Below are positions 10,551-20,657 of a DNA stretch of 64,000 nucleotides, in pieces. How positions within the stretch are numbered: the stretch's first letter is position 1; each line of letters opens with the position of its first letter. Position numbers and translations under genes: made by a program. The DNA lies in contig NOKP01000005.1 of NCBI GenBank assembly GCA_002682825.1, positions 124,001 through 188,000 of the forward strand, read 5' to 3'. The DNA is from Neonectria sp. B-13 (taxonomy: Eukaryota; Ascomycota; Sordariomycetes; Hypocreales; Nectriaceae). The notes below the pieces were generated by a model, which saw nothing but the letters and a program-made list of their open reading frames with translations, made no database searches and was not told the origin of the DNA.

Positions 10551-12360
10551 ATGGTCGTGTTACCCCACAAAGAGTCGTGGGGCTTTGCAGACAAGGCCAC
10601 GGCCGATGTTTCCATCCCGAGCCCCTACGACGGCAAGTTCGGTAGCCGAGCGACGCGCGCCGCGAAGCGATTCTACGGCTGCCTCGAGATCTGGCCCTGG
10701 GACCTGATCCCTAAATACACCCCGGGAGACTGGGGCGTCACCATGCTGGAGAATGTCGCCATGCTGGCCAGGCTCGTTGTCCAGGACGACAAGCTCTCGG
10801 TGGACGACCTGCGCAAACGGCTCATCGCCAGCATCAAGCATCGCCACGCCCAAGGCGAAGACACAGGTGAGCTTAGGCTGCAGCATCGGGATGTGAGAGC
10901 AGTTCGTGGAGACATCTTGGATGGCCTCGATGGCGAGGGCGGCGAACACGAGCAGACCGACCAAGATGAGGACGAACTCGACGAGGAGGACATTGACTTC
11001 GAAAAGCTTGACGACGACACCAAGAACCAAAGCGGTAAGGAAGGAAAGGACATGGTCAACATCAAAGCTGACTCCGAGCCACGTGAGTATCCCTCCAAAC
11101 AACTTATGTTTTCTCTAATCAGATCACGACCAGAAAGCGATCCACCAGAAACCAGCCTCGACAAGCCGTTCATGAGAACTAGACGACGCGTAGCAATTCG
11201 TGATCAAAATCCAAAGATATTTGACACAATCTTTCCCCCGGAAGTCTCCTCTCAGTCGTCGTCTGTTACCAAAGCCACAGTTGAAGAGCATCCCAAGACT
11301 CCCCAGGCTTCCAAGTCTCCCACAAAGACGCGACGACGCTCACAAGTTTCGCCCACGTTGGAGACTTCTCCTCCTCTCAAACGCCCCAGACTATCGATGC
11401 CCACCATTTCTTCGACCGAGATACCACACAAGGTATTTAGCCTTGGGCCTCCCCAGAAGTTGGCGACTATGCAGAGTCTGTTGTCTCGGGAAATTTCAGT
11501 CTCTCATCAGGACTCGGTATCCCAGCAAGGCTCGGTATCCCAGCAAGACTTGGTGTCTCAGCAAAGCTCGGTGCCTCAGCAGAGAGAGTCTCTGGAACAG
11601 CGATCGGCCAGACTTGGCCCTGGTAGTTTACCTTCTCTGGCTCTAGCCTACTCGCAAATGCTGATTCGATCTGCCGTGAGCCGACCTTCGCTATGTTGTA
11701 ACGAAATAGTTTACTGACCACGAGCCCTAGGGACCCAACGAACCAACTCCACGACCCAGCAGCATTCATGAATCGCTCTCCCCGGCCATCGCCGAACTAG
11801 TTGGCCAGATCGACTTGCTCATCTACAGCACCTCACGCACCCTAGAAGCAGTCAACGCCGAGCTCCACACCCAGACAAACAAGCTCCAAGAAGCCCACGA
11901 CCGCCACGGCTCCTCGCAGAGGATCCTCGAACGTGCCGAGACAGATATGAGAAATGCGCGGCTCCGACACACGGCTCTCCGGGTCGAAATCGTCAACCTA
12001 GACAAGACGTTTGCGTCGTTGCAGAGCGTCGGAGACGGCCAGCTCAACGTCCTCCCGGAGATCAAGATGGCCATCGACGCGTGCTCCTTGCAGAGGAAGC
12101 TGAAGCAGGACGAAGCCGCCACGCAGGAGCAGATTATGAAAGACTGCAGCGCCCAGATTGAGGAGGCCCAGAAGCTCGCCCAGGGAGCTGCCAGTGTTGA
12201 TCCGCAGCTTCATACCAAAGTCGGTGATCTCAGACGGGAATCGAAGCTCAAGGGGGGTGAGTTGGGAGTGCTCAACAGCATCAAGGCCATGGTCTTTGGA
12301 CTAGAGAGGACAATTCCTGATCTGGAGGAGATGGCTTCGTTGGACGGTCCCACATTGTGA
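10551..12360 (+). CDS. Hypothetical protein: acidic, Q/S-repeat and coiled-coil regions
   Basis: Exons 10551-11675 and 11731-12360 (GTGAGC...CTAG, phase 0) give 584 aa. Residues 1-110 form a compact globular segment (SWGFADKATADVSIP, then YGCLEIWPWDLIP). An Asp/Glu-rich stretch follows near 125-170, then a disordered Lys/Arg/Ser/Pro region with possible nuclear localisation patches (RTRRRVA, KTRRRS, KRPRL). Five hexapeptide repeats end in QQ or HQ. The C-terminal 200 residues have heptad-like Leu/Ala/Gln spacing predicting a coiled coil. No enzyme motif is seen. Charge pattern and basic patches suggest a nuclear scaffold or chromatin-associated protein, by inference only. A GTGAGT at 11083 would give a 40-bp intron that breaks the frame, so I kept that region as coding. 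Confidence 0.75.
11493..11582 (+). repeat. In-frame 18-bp minisatellite (five copies)
   Basis: Five adjacent 18-bp units inside the coding region encode ISVSHQ, DSVSQQ, GSVSQQ, DLVSQQ and SSVPQQ. The middle two copies are nearly identical at DNA level (CTCGGTATCCCAGCAA), pointing to recent slippage or unequal exchange. Copy number is likely to vary among strains. Confidence 0.9.
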
Positions 12361-13452
12361 GACACATCTGCGGATGAAGCTGACGACCTTGATGAAACTC
12401 CATTTTTGCGTCTTGTTGTTTATTGCTTGTAGGTACATGCGCATTTTGGTTGCGGAAAGGTGGATGTTTGCTCGTTTGGTTGAATGCACGATTCTGCTGG
12501 ACAAAGACGGTGATAGTCCCTTTCAAGACAGCCGATGGATTGACAAGGTTCGCTCGGTTGGTGGATTGTAAGACTTTGTGGGGCGGAAATGACAAGGGGA
12601 CGGACATATTGAACATGTTTGACTCGCTCGGGAGAGTGTAGTGCTGGATGGTGAGGGCAAGGACACATCCGTAGTTCTGATAATAGCAGTCCTCCCAATG
12701 CCTCTGGCAGTGAGTATCTACAATCTGGTTCACTTTGTGTGGATTGGAGGCGCTGATGTCCTAAAGGAAGGAGTCGGCGAATAATAATTCAGTATGACTC
12801 TTTACACAAGTGCGTGCGGTGACATCGTGATATTTTGTCTTTAGTAATGGCCTTTTAGCATTAGATAATAGCCACAGTTTCACGGTCGCTACTGTAGTGT
12901 TATCAATAGATGTTGTTCGAAATCGTCAGGACACTAGCAACGGGTGCTTAGTTGGCGATCACGAAACGGTTGAGAGACGCTCTCACAGCTCGAAGATGAC
13001 GGAGATCCGGGAAACTGTGTCTTGCAATTCCCCCCAAAGAAGCTCCCAGCCAATCCTTAGTCGCTTGAGCTGCAGTAGTGAAGGTGGAAACGATTGCGTG
13101 CACCAGCGTGAGATATCGAGACGACCAGCAGTTGAAGAGGGGGGCAGCGGCGTCGCTGGGATACTACGAGTCCGGTGGTTTGAATAGGAGTGCGACTACT
13201 ATGTGCTGGTCTACGATCTCCTCGGTCCACCGCTGGAGGATATTTTGTAATTTGTGAATAGATTTGTAGGGCGAGCCTTTGCTAGGTCGTTGTAGGTGAA
13301 TCTCTTGCCATGTTTTATATAAAGTGGTAGGCGAGTGGAGGCAAATACAGAAGCTAAGTTTTCGAAAGCAGAACAGCCACGTGGGATAGCAGTTCGCGCT
13401 ATGTGAACATTGCTGATCAATGAGTGCTCTGTTACATACTGATATAGGTCAC
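12361..13452. other. Intergenic between convergent genes
   Basis: About 1.1 kb between two 3' ends. It should hold both terminators. I see no gene, RNA or repeat in it. Confidence 0.55.
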
Positions 13453-14933
13453 TTATAATGTAATCCGTGCTAGAGTCGTTAATGCTACAATTACCAATGC
13501 AAGCGGCCACCCTGCGGTCCCTAGTCGCGGAGCCAGCGCTGGCTGGTCACGCGGCTCTTTCGCCCAACAGAAGAAGCCCGAAGAGTTCGTTTTCGCAGAC
13601 CCTTTGCCGTCGTCGAAAATGGAACAGTTGAGGTTGCCGGAAGGGTCCCAGATGCTGAAGGCCTTTGTAACTCGTGTTCCGTCGGCGATGAAGGAATCAC
13701 TATGGTCCCAGAAGATTAGCATTCTACGGTTGCCGTTTGCCCATGCGGCCGAGTTATTACTCACAAGAATTCTGTCGAGATGTTGGAATTGATCTGGACC
13801 TCGTACATGTCGCCTTTCGGCCAGTACCAGGTCTGCTTCCCGTCGTCGTCGTGCTCGGAAGTGAGATTGAGCGCCCCGCATAACCCAATATTTATACTGA
13901 GGTTGCGCCAGTTCTCTGCCTCCGGCGGTAGTTCAACCGAGGCGAGTGCGTCGGAGTGAAGGAGGGATAGAGATGTAAGATGATCAAACGGCAGTGATAG
14001 CTTGGTTAGGCCGCTGCTTTGTAGGACAAAGTCCCCAACGGTCAGATTTTGGACCCCATCCGCGAGCTGAAAGGAAACAACGCCACTTCCAATCTGGAAA
14101 CTTCGAATCTCCATGGATTTGGTTGATGGGCCTCCCAGAATTACTGTCAGATCCTTGCCGCTAATATCCAGGGTATGCAGTCCGGTCCATCCAATGGTGA
14201 TGTTTCTGATGTTGGGAGTAGTGTTAATGCTCAGTCGGACGGTATTGTCTACCATCCAATTATCAAGCTCTAGGGTGTTTATCGGGTTCTTGAAAAAGCC
14301 ATCCAAGGACTCGACGGAGCCTGCATCCAAGATATGGATGCCTGCACTGTATTCAGTTCCTCCGGTGAAGCCCTTGATGCCTTCGAGTTGCAGCGTTTGG
14401 AGCTTCTCGGTCTTGAGGGAAAATCCCGAGATGTACTCGAGGTTGGTGAAGTCGAGCTCAGTGATATTGTACAAGTTGAGGAGCGAGACGGTTCCGTTGA
14501 CGTAGTTGAGCTTGGGGAGGAGAAGCTTCGTGAGGCCATGAAAGTAATTGAAGTCGAGGCTGCCGTTGATCACACTAAGAGTAGAGCTTGTAAAGTTGAA
14601 ACCCGACGGTTGGACGCAGTCCGAGTAGAAATAATCGCATCCCTTGTGCACTATGTCGCCCTCCACTCGCTCTAGCCCGTCGAGATTGATGCTTTCAGAG
14701 AGGCTGTAACCAAAGGTCAAGTTTCCCTTGACCACCGTGCAGCTGTCGCGCACCTCTTCGGCGTCGCGCGCATCGGTGATTGAGACATCTCCACTGCAGT
14801 CAACAGCGGCCGCGGCTTCTACGAAGGGTGTCAGTTTTCAGGAGCGGGCCATCTGAGGAGGGATGCATAGATGACACCTACGGCTGCTGAGTGTGAGCAA
14901 GCCAGCAGCGAGAAGATAAACGCGACGGACCAT
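13453..14933 (-). CDS. ECM33/SPS2-like leucine-rich cell-surface protein
   Basis: Exons 14882-14933, 13765-14818 and 13453-13723 give 458 aa. Exon 1 plus the start of exon 2 encode a signal peptide (MVRRVYLLAAGLLTLSSQAAA). The mature protein opens with CSGDVSITDARDAEEV, then receptor-L-type leucine-rich beta-helix repeats (LTFGYSL, LDFNYFHGLTKLLLPKL, LSLPFDHLTSLSLL) with many N-glycosylation sites, as in fungal ECM33/SPS2 wall proteins. The C-terminus ends in a hydrophobic run (WPLALVIVALTTLARITL) after small residues, which fits a GPI-attachment signal. Intron 2 is only 41 bp (GTGAGT...TAG) and is needed to avoid a stop and reach the C-terminus. It is short for a fungal intron, so a small frameshift is the alternative. 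Likely role: cell-wall organisation. Confidence 0.8.
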
Positions 14934-15317
14934 TGCCACTATACAACTGAAGTCACGCTTGAGTTCTGCATGCTCGGATCTGGCCACGGCCTGATTAAAT
15001 ACGACGTCAACGGAGGCGTTGGTTTCTCGTGCCACTTTCAGCCGCGACAACGGGGTCACGGGAAACCTGACTTAATCGACCACACGTGCGTCGCCCACGA
15101 TGCTCATTCGCCAACACTACGAATGAATGCACCAACAATGCGGAAGCACTTCCATATTGGAAGTGCCTTACCTGGAATCCCCATTTTCCCACCCAATCAC
15201 TACCTTCGGAATCTTCCAGGCACCCATGCGATGGAACCCTATGGTGTAGATAAGGCCTGCAAGGGTATCAAATGCCCGAAATAGGCATTTTGCCGAAATG
15301 CGCCAGGTCCATGAGTA
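14934..15317. other. Promoter side of ECM33-like gene, up to the transposon
   Basis: About 380 bp holding the upstream region of the ECM33-like gene (minus strand). It ends at the TA target site of the Tc1/mariner element. No further feature is evident. Confidence 0.5.
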
Positions 15318-15450
15318 CAGTGGGGTGCAAAAAGTTTGAACCCATCTTGAGGTACCGGCTTGGCCGGCCTAGCCCAAAAGGGCTATTGTTTTAATGCTGC
15401 TTTTCCCCCCTATTTTCCCTCTATCATCATTATCAACACAACGCAGCTGC
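15318..15450 (+). repeat. Left terminal inverted repeat
   Basis: About 132 bp matching the inverse of 16499-16630. The mismatches I can see are transitions (for example CTATTGTTTTAATG here against CTGTTGTTTTGATG in the other end), which fits TpG-to-TpA decay of this copy. Confidence 0.93.
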
Positions 15451-15479
15451 TTGCAATAATTCTAGTATTTTGTATACCA

Positions 15480-16480
15480 GCCTTCAGCCTCTATAACTGC
15501 TATAACTCTATAGGGCATTGTATCTACTAGATTCTTTAGAATTGCCTCATCAATTGTATACCAAGCTTCCTTAGCTACTGATACAAGCCGGGCTAGGGTT
15601 TCTTCGTTATCAGGGGCAGTCTCAAGCTCTGGATGATAGCAATAGATTTCTGCCTTTATTAATGCCCATAAGTTCTCAATTGGATTGAGGTCCAGTGAAT
15701 AAGGCAGCTAAATCATAACTGTAACCCTTAGCTCTTATAATAGATGCCTAATGATGTATACTGTATATGATAAGGCATTATCATGCATAAAGATATCATC
15801 AGGAGCTAGGAAATCAGGCAAAATTGCACTATAAAGATCACTAATGTACTAGCTATTAACGCTACCATCTAAGGCCATAAGCCCTATTCGATCAAGCAGA
15901 GGATTGCTATTGCCAAAGGCAGCCTAAAACATCTACTGAACCCTCCCTTACTGCTTAACCTACTTAATATCCCTTGCTAATAGCTACTCATAAGGCCTTA
16001 AGAAGGTCCATTTAGGCTAGGCTCCTTGACCTCATACAACCATACATTCATCGCTCCATTTCATACGCTTCCAGTCAATGTGCTCATAACGCTGTACCCA
16101 CTATAGCCATAAGCCAGTATAACAAGATGTCAAAAGGGGCCACTTCCTTTAGAGCCATTTCCATTGCTCTAACTCCTGTAAGATTAACTGAAGAGCCTGT
16201 TTTTTATAGATATTATTAACCTCATCAAGCAGCTCTCAATTCATTATATTTGGGTTCATGTGCATTACAGTATCGTAGATAAAATCATATTGCTCTTCTG
16301 TAATTGCTCAAGGCTGGCTGGACTGGGGTCGGGTTGTATTGTCATCACGCTAGGCTTTACGCCAGAGGGTTGTTTTAATCGTATTAATAGAGATTTCAGG
16401 ATGGGCTCTTTTGATCTGAGTAGGCTTACAGCCAAGCCTTCGAAGCTCACAAATGCGGGATTGTAATTGTGGTGAAAGCT
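15480..16480 (-). pseudogene. Dead Tc1/mariner transposase (DD34E)
   Basis: Translating the minus strand through stops shows an N-terminal helix-turn-helix-like part (CKPTQIKRAHPEISINT), then WSDECMV with the first Asp at codon 16050-16052. Next comes DDIFMHDNA with the second Asp at 15780-15782, and LDLNPIENLW with Glu at 15675-15677. The second Asp and the Glu are separated by 34 residues (DD34E). Stops interrupt all regions, including one just before the LPYSLDLNPIENLW block where the family has Trp. The boundaries given are approximate. Confidence 0.88.
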
Positions 16481-16498
16481 CCTTGCCTCAAGGCATCG

Positions 16499-16630
16499 TA
16501 GCTGCATTGTGTTGATGATGATGATAGAGGGAAAATAGGGGGGAAAAGCAGCATCAAAACAACAGCCCTTTTGGGCTAGGCCGGCCAAGCCGGTACCTCA
16601 AGATGGGTTCAAACTTTTTGCACCCCACTG
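16499..16630 (-). repeat. Right terminal inverted repeat
   Basis: Inverse partner of the left repeat, about 132 bp, ending CTTTTTGCACCCCACTG before the TA duplication. It keeps more of the G/C states and is the less mutated end. Confidence 0.93.
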
Positions 16631-16791
16631 TACTGTGCGGTAGATCAAAGGCTGTTTCCTGCCCCGAGCAGTTCGTTCGTTTCTTATACCATGAAGAAGC
16701 GTCACATGCAAAGATGCTGGATTACACCTTAGGGCTGGGTGGCAGACTCACAAAGAGGAGAGGCGATGTGGGATCGAACCCTGGGAATGGC

Positions 16792-16970
16792 TCATAGTAA
16801 GGACGGCGTGTTGTCGCTGCCAAACTTGCTCTCGTTGGAGATGCAGCGCGCCTCGCTCTGGAGGTAGGTTTTGGTGAGGGCCGCCGAGTCGCAACCAGCG
16901 TGACGCAGAATCTCGTGCTTGAGCCCGAGCAACTGATCGCATCCCCTGTGAGACGTTCCCTGTGGCAGGT
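16792..16970 (-). pseudogene. Orphan 3' exon of a cysteine-containing protein
   Basis: After a plausible acceptor (TCAACAG) a 59-codon open stretch runs to a stop at 16792. It contains GCDQLLGLKHEILRHAGCD, then LTKTYLQSEARCISNESKF. Codon third positions are strongly G/C-biased, as in the real exons of this window and unlike the surrounding repeats. No upstream exon with a start or leader was found: going upstream one soon meets a truncated 5S rRNA fragment. It looks like the 3' end of a gene cut by rearrangement. The product is not recognised. A functional gene with a distant first exon is possible. Confidence 0.4.
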
Positions 16971-17073
16971 CTGTTGACAGCGCCTTACATTTGCATATAC
17001 CGTTTGCTAGCATTCAATTTTAGGAGTTCGAGACTCCGCTGCTGAAGCAGATGATCCACAGATGATGAGAACT

Positions 17074-17113
17074 TGACGGGATCCAGTATTTGCTAAGATC
17101 TATGGTCGTATGT
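17074..17113 (-). pseudogene. Truncated 5S rRNA (5' third)
   Basis: ACATACGACCATAG followed by GGATCC in 5S spacing: about 40 nt matching the 5' part of the 5S-like gene at 17202-17320 with a few differences, then unrelated sequence. No 3' part follows, so it is a pseudogene fragment. Confidence 0.75.
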
Positions 17114-17201
17114 ACCTGAAGCTGCAACAACTCAGCCCATGATGGTATCATAACCCCATTACTACAGAATCACCTACAAACAGTAAAAAGAGCAAAAAAA
17201 G

Positions 17202-17320
17202 ACATACAACAGCAAGGATTCCCCGGTCGTCAACGACCCGAGTACTAATTTGCCGCTTCTCAGCTTGACTAAGGGAGAGCGGACGGGATCCCGTATTTTC
17301 TAAGAGCTATGGTCGTATGT
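17202..17320 (-). rRNA. 5S rRNA gene or near-intact 5S pseudogene
   Basis: On the minus strand the 119-nt segment starts ACATACGACCATAG and ends CTGTTGTATGT. The ends pair to form helix I, as in fungal 5S rRNA, and the internal GGGATCCCGTCCGCTCTCCC block (loop B/helix III region) is kept. A run of seven T residues follows immediately, a good RNA polymerase III terminator. Length is exactly in the 5S range. The 3' half (TTAGTACTCGGGTCGTTGACGA) departs at several positions from the fungal consensus I know, so a decayed copy is possible. Dispersed 5S genes are usual in filamentous ascomycetes. Confidence 0.65.
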
Positions 17321-17443
17321 GCTGGAGTTGCCGCTTGAGTTGAGCCATATTCACAGAGAGCCCCCTTGGGCTAACCGACTTTACGTCTCTATTCTTGGAG
17401 TCAACATGGCCCCAGAAGTTAGCTAAGTGTAAACAATCTGATA

Positions 17444-17743
17444 TTGACGCCAAGGACTATTTCAACTTACTCCTTGACTGGTCGCGACAAGGCAATCCTC
17501 CTCGAGTTATGGACAAGGCTGCACAATGACAAAATGCAGTTTTGCGGTCGATGCCAAGAGAATTGGTTCCAGATGGAAATCGATTGCGATGGCATTGGTG
17601 CGCGTTGCTATCGAAAGGATGAGAAACGCCGCCCCGACGAGCCGTATTTCTTCTCTGCGGATGTTGGACCCGACGAAAATCAGGAGGCAGAGCCTAACTT
17701 GGAGGCCTCTTTCGACAGTTCTCGTCGACAAAAAGCAAAATGA
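17444..17743 (+). mobile_element. Helitron-like element fragment (N-terminal zinc-binding part)
   Basis: A 99-codon open frame contains KMQFCGRCQENWFQMEID, then CYRKDEKRRPDEPYFFSADVGP. This matches the Cys-rich segment found N-terminal to the Rep/helicase of fungal Helitrons (C-x2-C-x2-WF, then C-x-RKDE...P-x-FFSADN). The usual continuation (dPg..P..L..veEmLI) is replaced by an acidic tail, and no Rep or helicase domain follows, so it is a truncated remnant. The family match is from memory and should be confirmed by profile search. Confidence 0.6.
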
Positions 17744-18821
17744 CTCCTGAAGTGCAGTGGCAACATTTAGGCATAGTTGGTGCCTTTCTGGCTGCAAAGT
17801 TTTCACGGAACAACAGGTGTTGACATAGATCTCATTAGTTTTCCAGCTGATTGAGGCATCGAAAAAAGTTGGTTCGGGCCGCAAGGCTTGCATTATAATG
17901 CAGTAGAAATTTTCGTCTACTTGACTACTGTTGTCTTGGGCTTGGGTACTGAGTCCCTCATACTGTTGTTCTTACTGTTGGCTTTTTCTTATACTGTTTA
18001 ACTTTCAGTCCTCCCTCTGGCGTGCACCCCTAAGGGCACCTACAACTTGAATAGGTCTCATTAGTCTTCTGGGAGTTATTCATTTTTAATTTTAACAGTA
18101 GGGACAACGGAGCTTTCAGACAACGTCCGCGCTAACTCCTTAATTAACTGGGTACGGGTTTTATCTAGGACTTCATTATTCAATTAGGGCATGACTCATT
18201 AGAAATTCGAATGTATTTGCCAAAAGCGAGAAACTGATATCAAAATGGTCTCTATGAAGATAAATCTGAAAAGGGCATCAAAACTTAAACAAGTCGTGCC
18301 CCCTGGCCAGGAGGACAAGAAATGAAACAAATTGCAATGGAAATTGCGTGTTTCTATGCTAAGGCGTATGCGTATTCTACAAAACCCTAGAACCCTACTT
18401 CTATCCACTCTCAGAATTATACAGTCCTTCACCGGCCGATTTTCATTTATGAACGGCAGCTTCTCGTTTCCTCAGCTGTGCCCATTCCATGGCACACGCT
18501 GGCGTATATTCCTCATCTGCAAGCTCTTCAACTATAAGCCTTCATAATCCATGTGGGTGTATTCGGCTGTTATAGATCGCGACTTGAAGGATATTTTCTT
18601 CTTCAGAATAGGCGGTTGCCGTTGTTGGGAGAGGAAGGTAACGTTGCAATTGGCACACGCTTCGGTATGGCCTAGGATTTGGGCCTGGAAGTATGCTCAG
18701 GCATTGAGTAGGGAAGGAATGAACCATAGTCATCCTTTAATGGCGAGGGCCCTGCTCGCTGCAGGTAGGAGATTTGGTGGTGGCGACCCGATGCCGCTCT
18801 TGGGTACATCGTGACGCTTCT
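17744..18821. other. Intergenic
   Basis: About 1.1 kb with only short, compositionally poor frames. I see no gene, RNA or clear repeat end in it. It follows the Helitron fragment and may contain more of that element's decayed sequence. Confidence 0.5.
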
Positions 18822-19634
18822 TCAAGGCGCACCATGGTCTGCCTTTGCGATTTGATGTTGCCAAAGACATATCCCAGACATGGCAGCCATCAGAGTCCAG
18901 TGGTATCCTATCTCCTCCGTGGTTCCGGTCCCCATGTACTGGAACCTACACGCCCTTGATGTGTCAAGATTTGAACCCTGAGCGAAAACTGCTACGACTT
19001 CTCCTTCGCCTGTCAAGCCAGATCCGGGTTTGGTATGCGTGCGCACCTTGGCACCACGCCGTGAAGGAAGCTCTTTGCTATATGCCGGCGGCTCGATGTG
19101 GTCGCGTTTGTGCGGTGTGCGTCCAGGGTATGGTGGTAGAACATCCCTCTCCATCTTGGGTCCCAACCGGACAAGCTTCCAGCCTGAGCCTGCGGCTGCA
19201 AGACTCTTGATGTCTTCTTTCTCAAAGGGACGCCATTCGAATACCTCGTTTCGATAGCTATTGCCATGGTACACCATCAGTTCGAAACGGTACTTGTCCA
19301 TCGTGTGCGTCTCGTATCGCATCGTTGCCCGACAGGGCATGATTCCCGCACTCAGGACCCCTGGGAGGTAGATCCTGAACTTTCCATGTCGTCTCTTGAC
19401 GTAGACCATGGGCGACCCTTTGATGCTTGTTTTGGGGTGAAGGATGGTGCAGCCTGCCCAGCCTTCGGGCATGCTGATGGCATAGCGAGGCGGTGAGCCG
19501 GGCGCGGCGATGTAGAAACTTGGATGGGACCATGATTCTCCCGCGATGAGGTCGAAGGAGTGAGGGATTCCCTTGCAAGCCACTTTGTTGGAAATCTCGA
19601 TGGGTTTTGTCGGTTTCGAGCTTGAGCTCCCCAT
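18822..19634 (-). CDS. Hypothetical protein with N-myristoylation-like start (270 aa)
   Basis: An intronless 270-aa protein. I chose the Met at 19634 because it gives MGSSSSKPTKPIEI, a good N-myristoylation signal (Gly2, Ser6, Lys7). The 31 extra upstream codons look noncoding. The conserved-looking core runs from about residue 15 to 165: FDLIAGESWSHPSFYI, GSPPRYAISMPEGW, ILHP, MRYETHTMDKYRFELMVY, FEWRPF and SGWKLVRLGP, alternating aromatic strands that suggest a beta-rich lipocalin-like or tubby-like fold. A Pro- and Arg-rich middle follows, and the C-terminus (YHWTLMAAMSGICLWQH) is moderately hydrophobic. I do not recognise a characterised family. Membrane association through the acyl group is an inference. 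Confidence 0.78.
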   Translation of the reverse strand: MGSSSSKPTKPIEISNKVACKGIPHSFDLIAGESWSHPSFYIAAPGSPPRYAISMPEGWAGCTILHPKTSIKGSPMVYVKRRHGKFRIYLPGVLSAGIMPCRATMRYETHTMDKYRFELMVYHGNSYRNEVFEWRPFEKEDIKSLAAAGSGWKLVRLGPKMERDVLPPYPGRTPHKRDHIEPPAYSKELPSRRGAKVRTHTKPGSGLTGEGEVVAVFAQGSNLDTSRACRFQYMGTGTTEEIGYHWTLMAAMSGICLWQHQIAKADHGAP

Positions 19635-20657
19635 CTTGCGTCTGTTGGAGCACTTCCTCATCTGTGAATGATGACAAGTATGCTGATGTTTTTCTGTTGA
19701 TTGAGAAGAATGAATAACTGGGTACACGGTTCGTCCTTGTGGTCAGGATGGATATTTTGTGGTCGATAGTTGTAGTGAAGCCGGGGATGAAATGCAACTG
19801 CGTCGTAAGCGCTGTGGCGTCAATGTCGTCATGTGAGGTGTTGCAGAAGTAGCTCCAAACTAGCGACACAACCGCGATGGACGATAGTGTCTGGATACAA
19901 CAAGAAGTCGAGGGAAAAAAGCTGATATAGGGGATGAAGAGGACGGTATGGTTTTAAGTATTAATTTGAAAAGCGATATTACATGTCCCAATGGGGACGA
20001 CACCAGCTCTTGTAGGGAAGTTCTTCTCGGGGCGAGACATTCCGTGACGTTCAAGGTACGCGTGGCGAGAGCCGGTTAATTGGCTAGCCGTCCCTGATTA
20101 TCCGTTGCCCACGCAGTACAGCGTACTAGTACTACGTATGTACGTACTGGATGCAAGGATCTCCGCCCTTTTTCGTACAAAATGAACCCGACGGAATGGG
20201 TTCGTCTCCGAGAATCCAAAGCGGCAAGGCTACGCAGGGATACTGCGGGTTCTGAAGCCGAGGGTTAATTCATCCCAACATTGTATCTATGGATACTACG
20301 TACCTGGATCGAAGACGACGGTTTGACGGTTGATCGCGTGTCTTACTGCTCAGCCACTGTGACCCCGCCCCAATTATGGCCACGCGACATTGCACGCCAA
20401 AACATGTCCAGACCGCTTCTCTGGGTACGTCATTTGACGAAGCCACATGGGGAGGAAAACTCGACTGTAATTAGCGTGGGAATGCCGGATAGACATGAAG
20501 AAACCTTGACAATTGACGTGCGCTACAAGCAGATCCATGTGCAGGCTGCAGACCCCATGAAGCTGTCAGCTGAGTCACCGCATACTGCCCGGAGCTCACG
20601 CACCAAGTTCATGTTTGTGAGTGCTAACCCTAACCCAAAGCAGACAGCCATTTCGAC
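19635..20657. other. Divergent intergenic region
   Basis: About 1 kb between a minus-strand and a plus-strand gene, so it holds both promoters. At 20120-20160 there is a cluster of TAC/GTAC units (GTACGTACTGG). No coding frame is convincing. Confidence 0.5.

Larger units (their letters stand above)
15318..16630 (-). mobile_element. Tc1/mariner-type DNA transposon, RIP-degraded
   Basis: A complete 1313-bp element bounded by terminal inverted repeats that begin CAGTGGGGTGCAAAAAG at both ends and flanked by TA target-site duplications (15316-15317 and 16631-16632). The minus strand carries the remnant of a transposase with the acidic triad in DD34E spacing, diagnostic of the Tc1 group. Multiple in-frame stops, many of them TGG or CAG/CAA to TAG/TAA-type changes, make it non-autonomous. 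The transition-only mismatches between its ends fit RIP. It sits upstream of the ECM33-like gene and next to other repeats. Confidence 0.95.

Noticed and set aside
11083..11122. GTGAGT...CAG as an intron in the coiled-coil protein gene
   Set aside because: Only 40 bp, and removing it shifts the frame into early stops.
16745..16800. Possible tRNA: GGTTCGATCCC-like B box on the minus strand
   Set aside because: The flanking bases do not form a five-pair T stem and no D or anticodon arm fits upstream.
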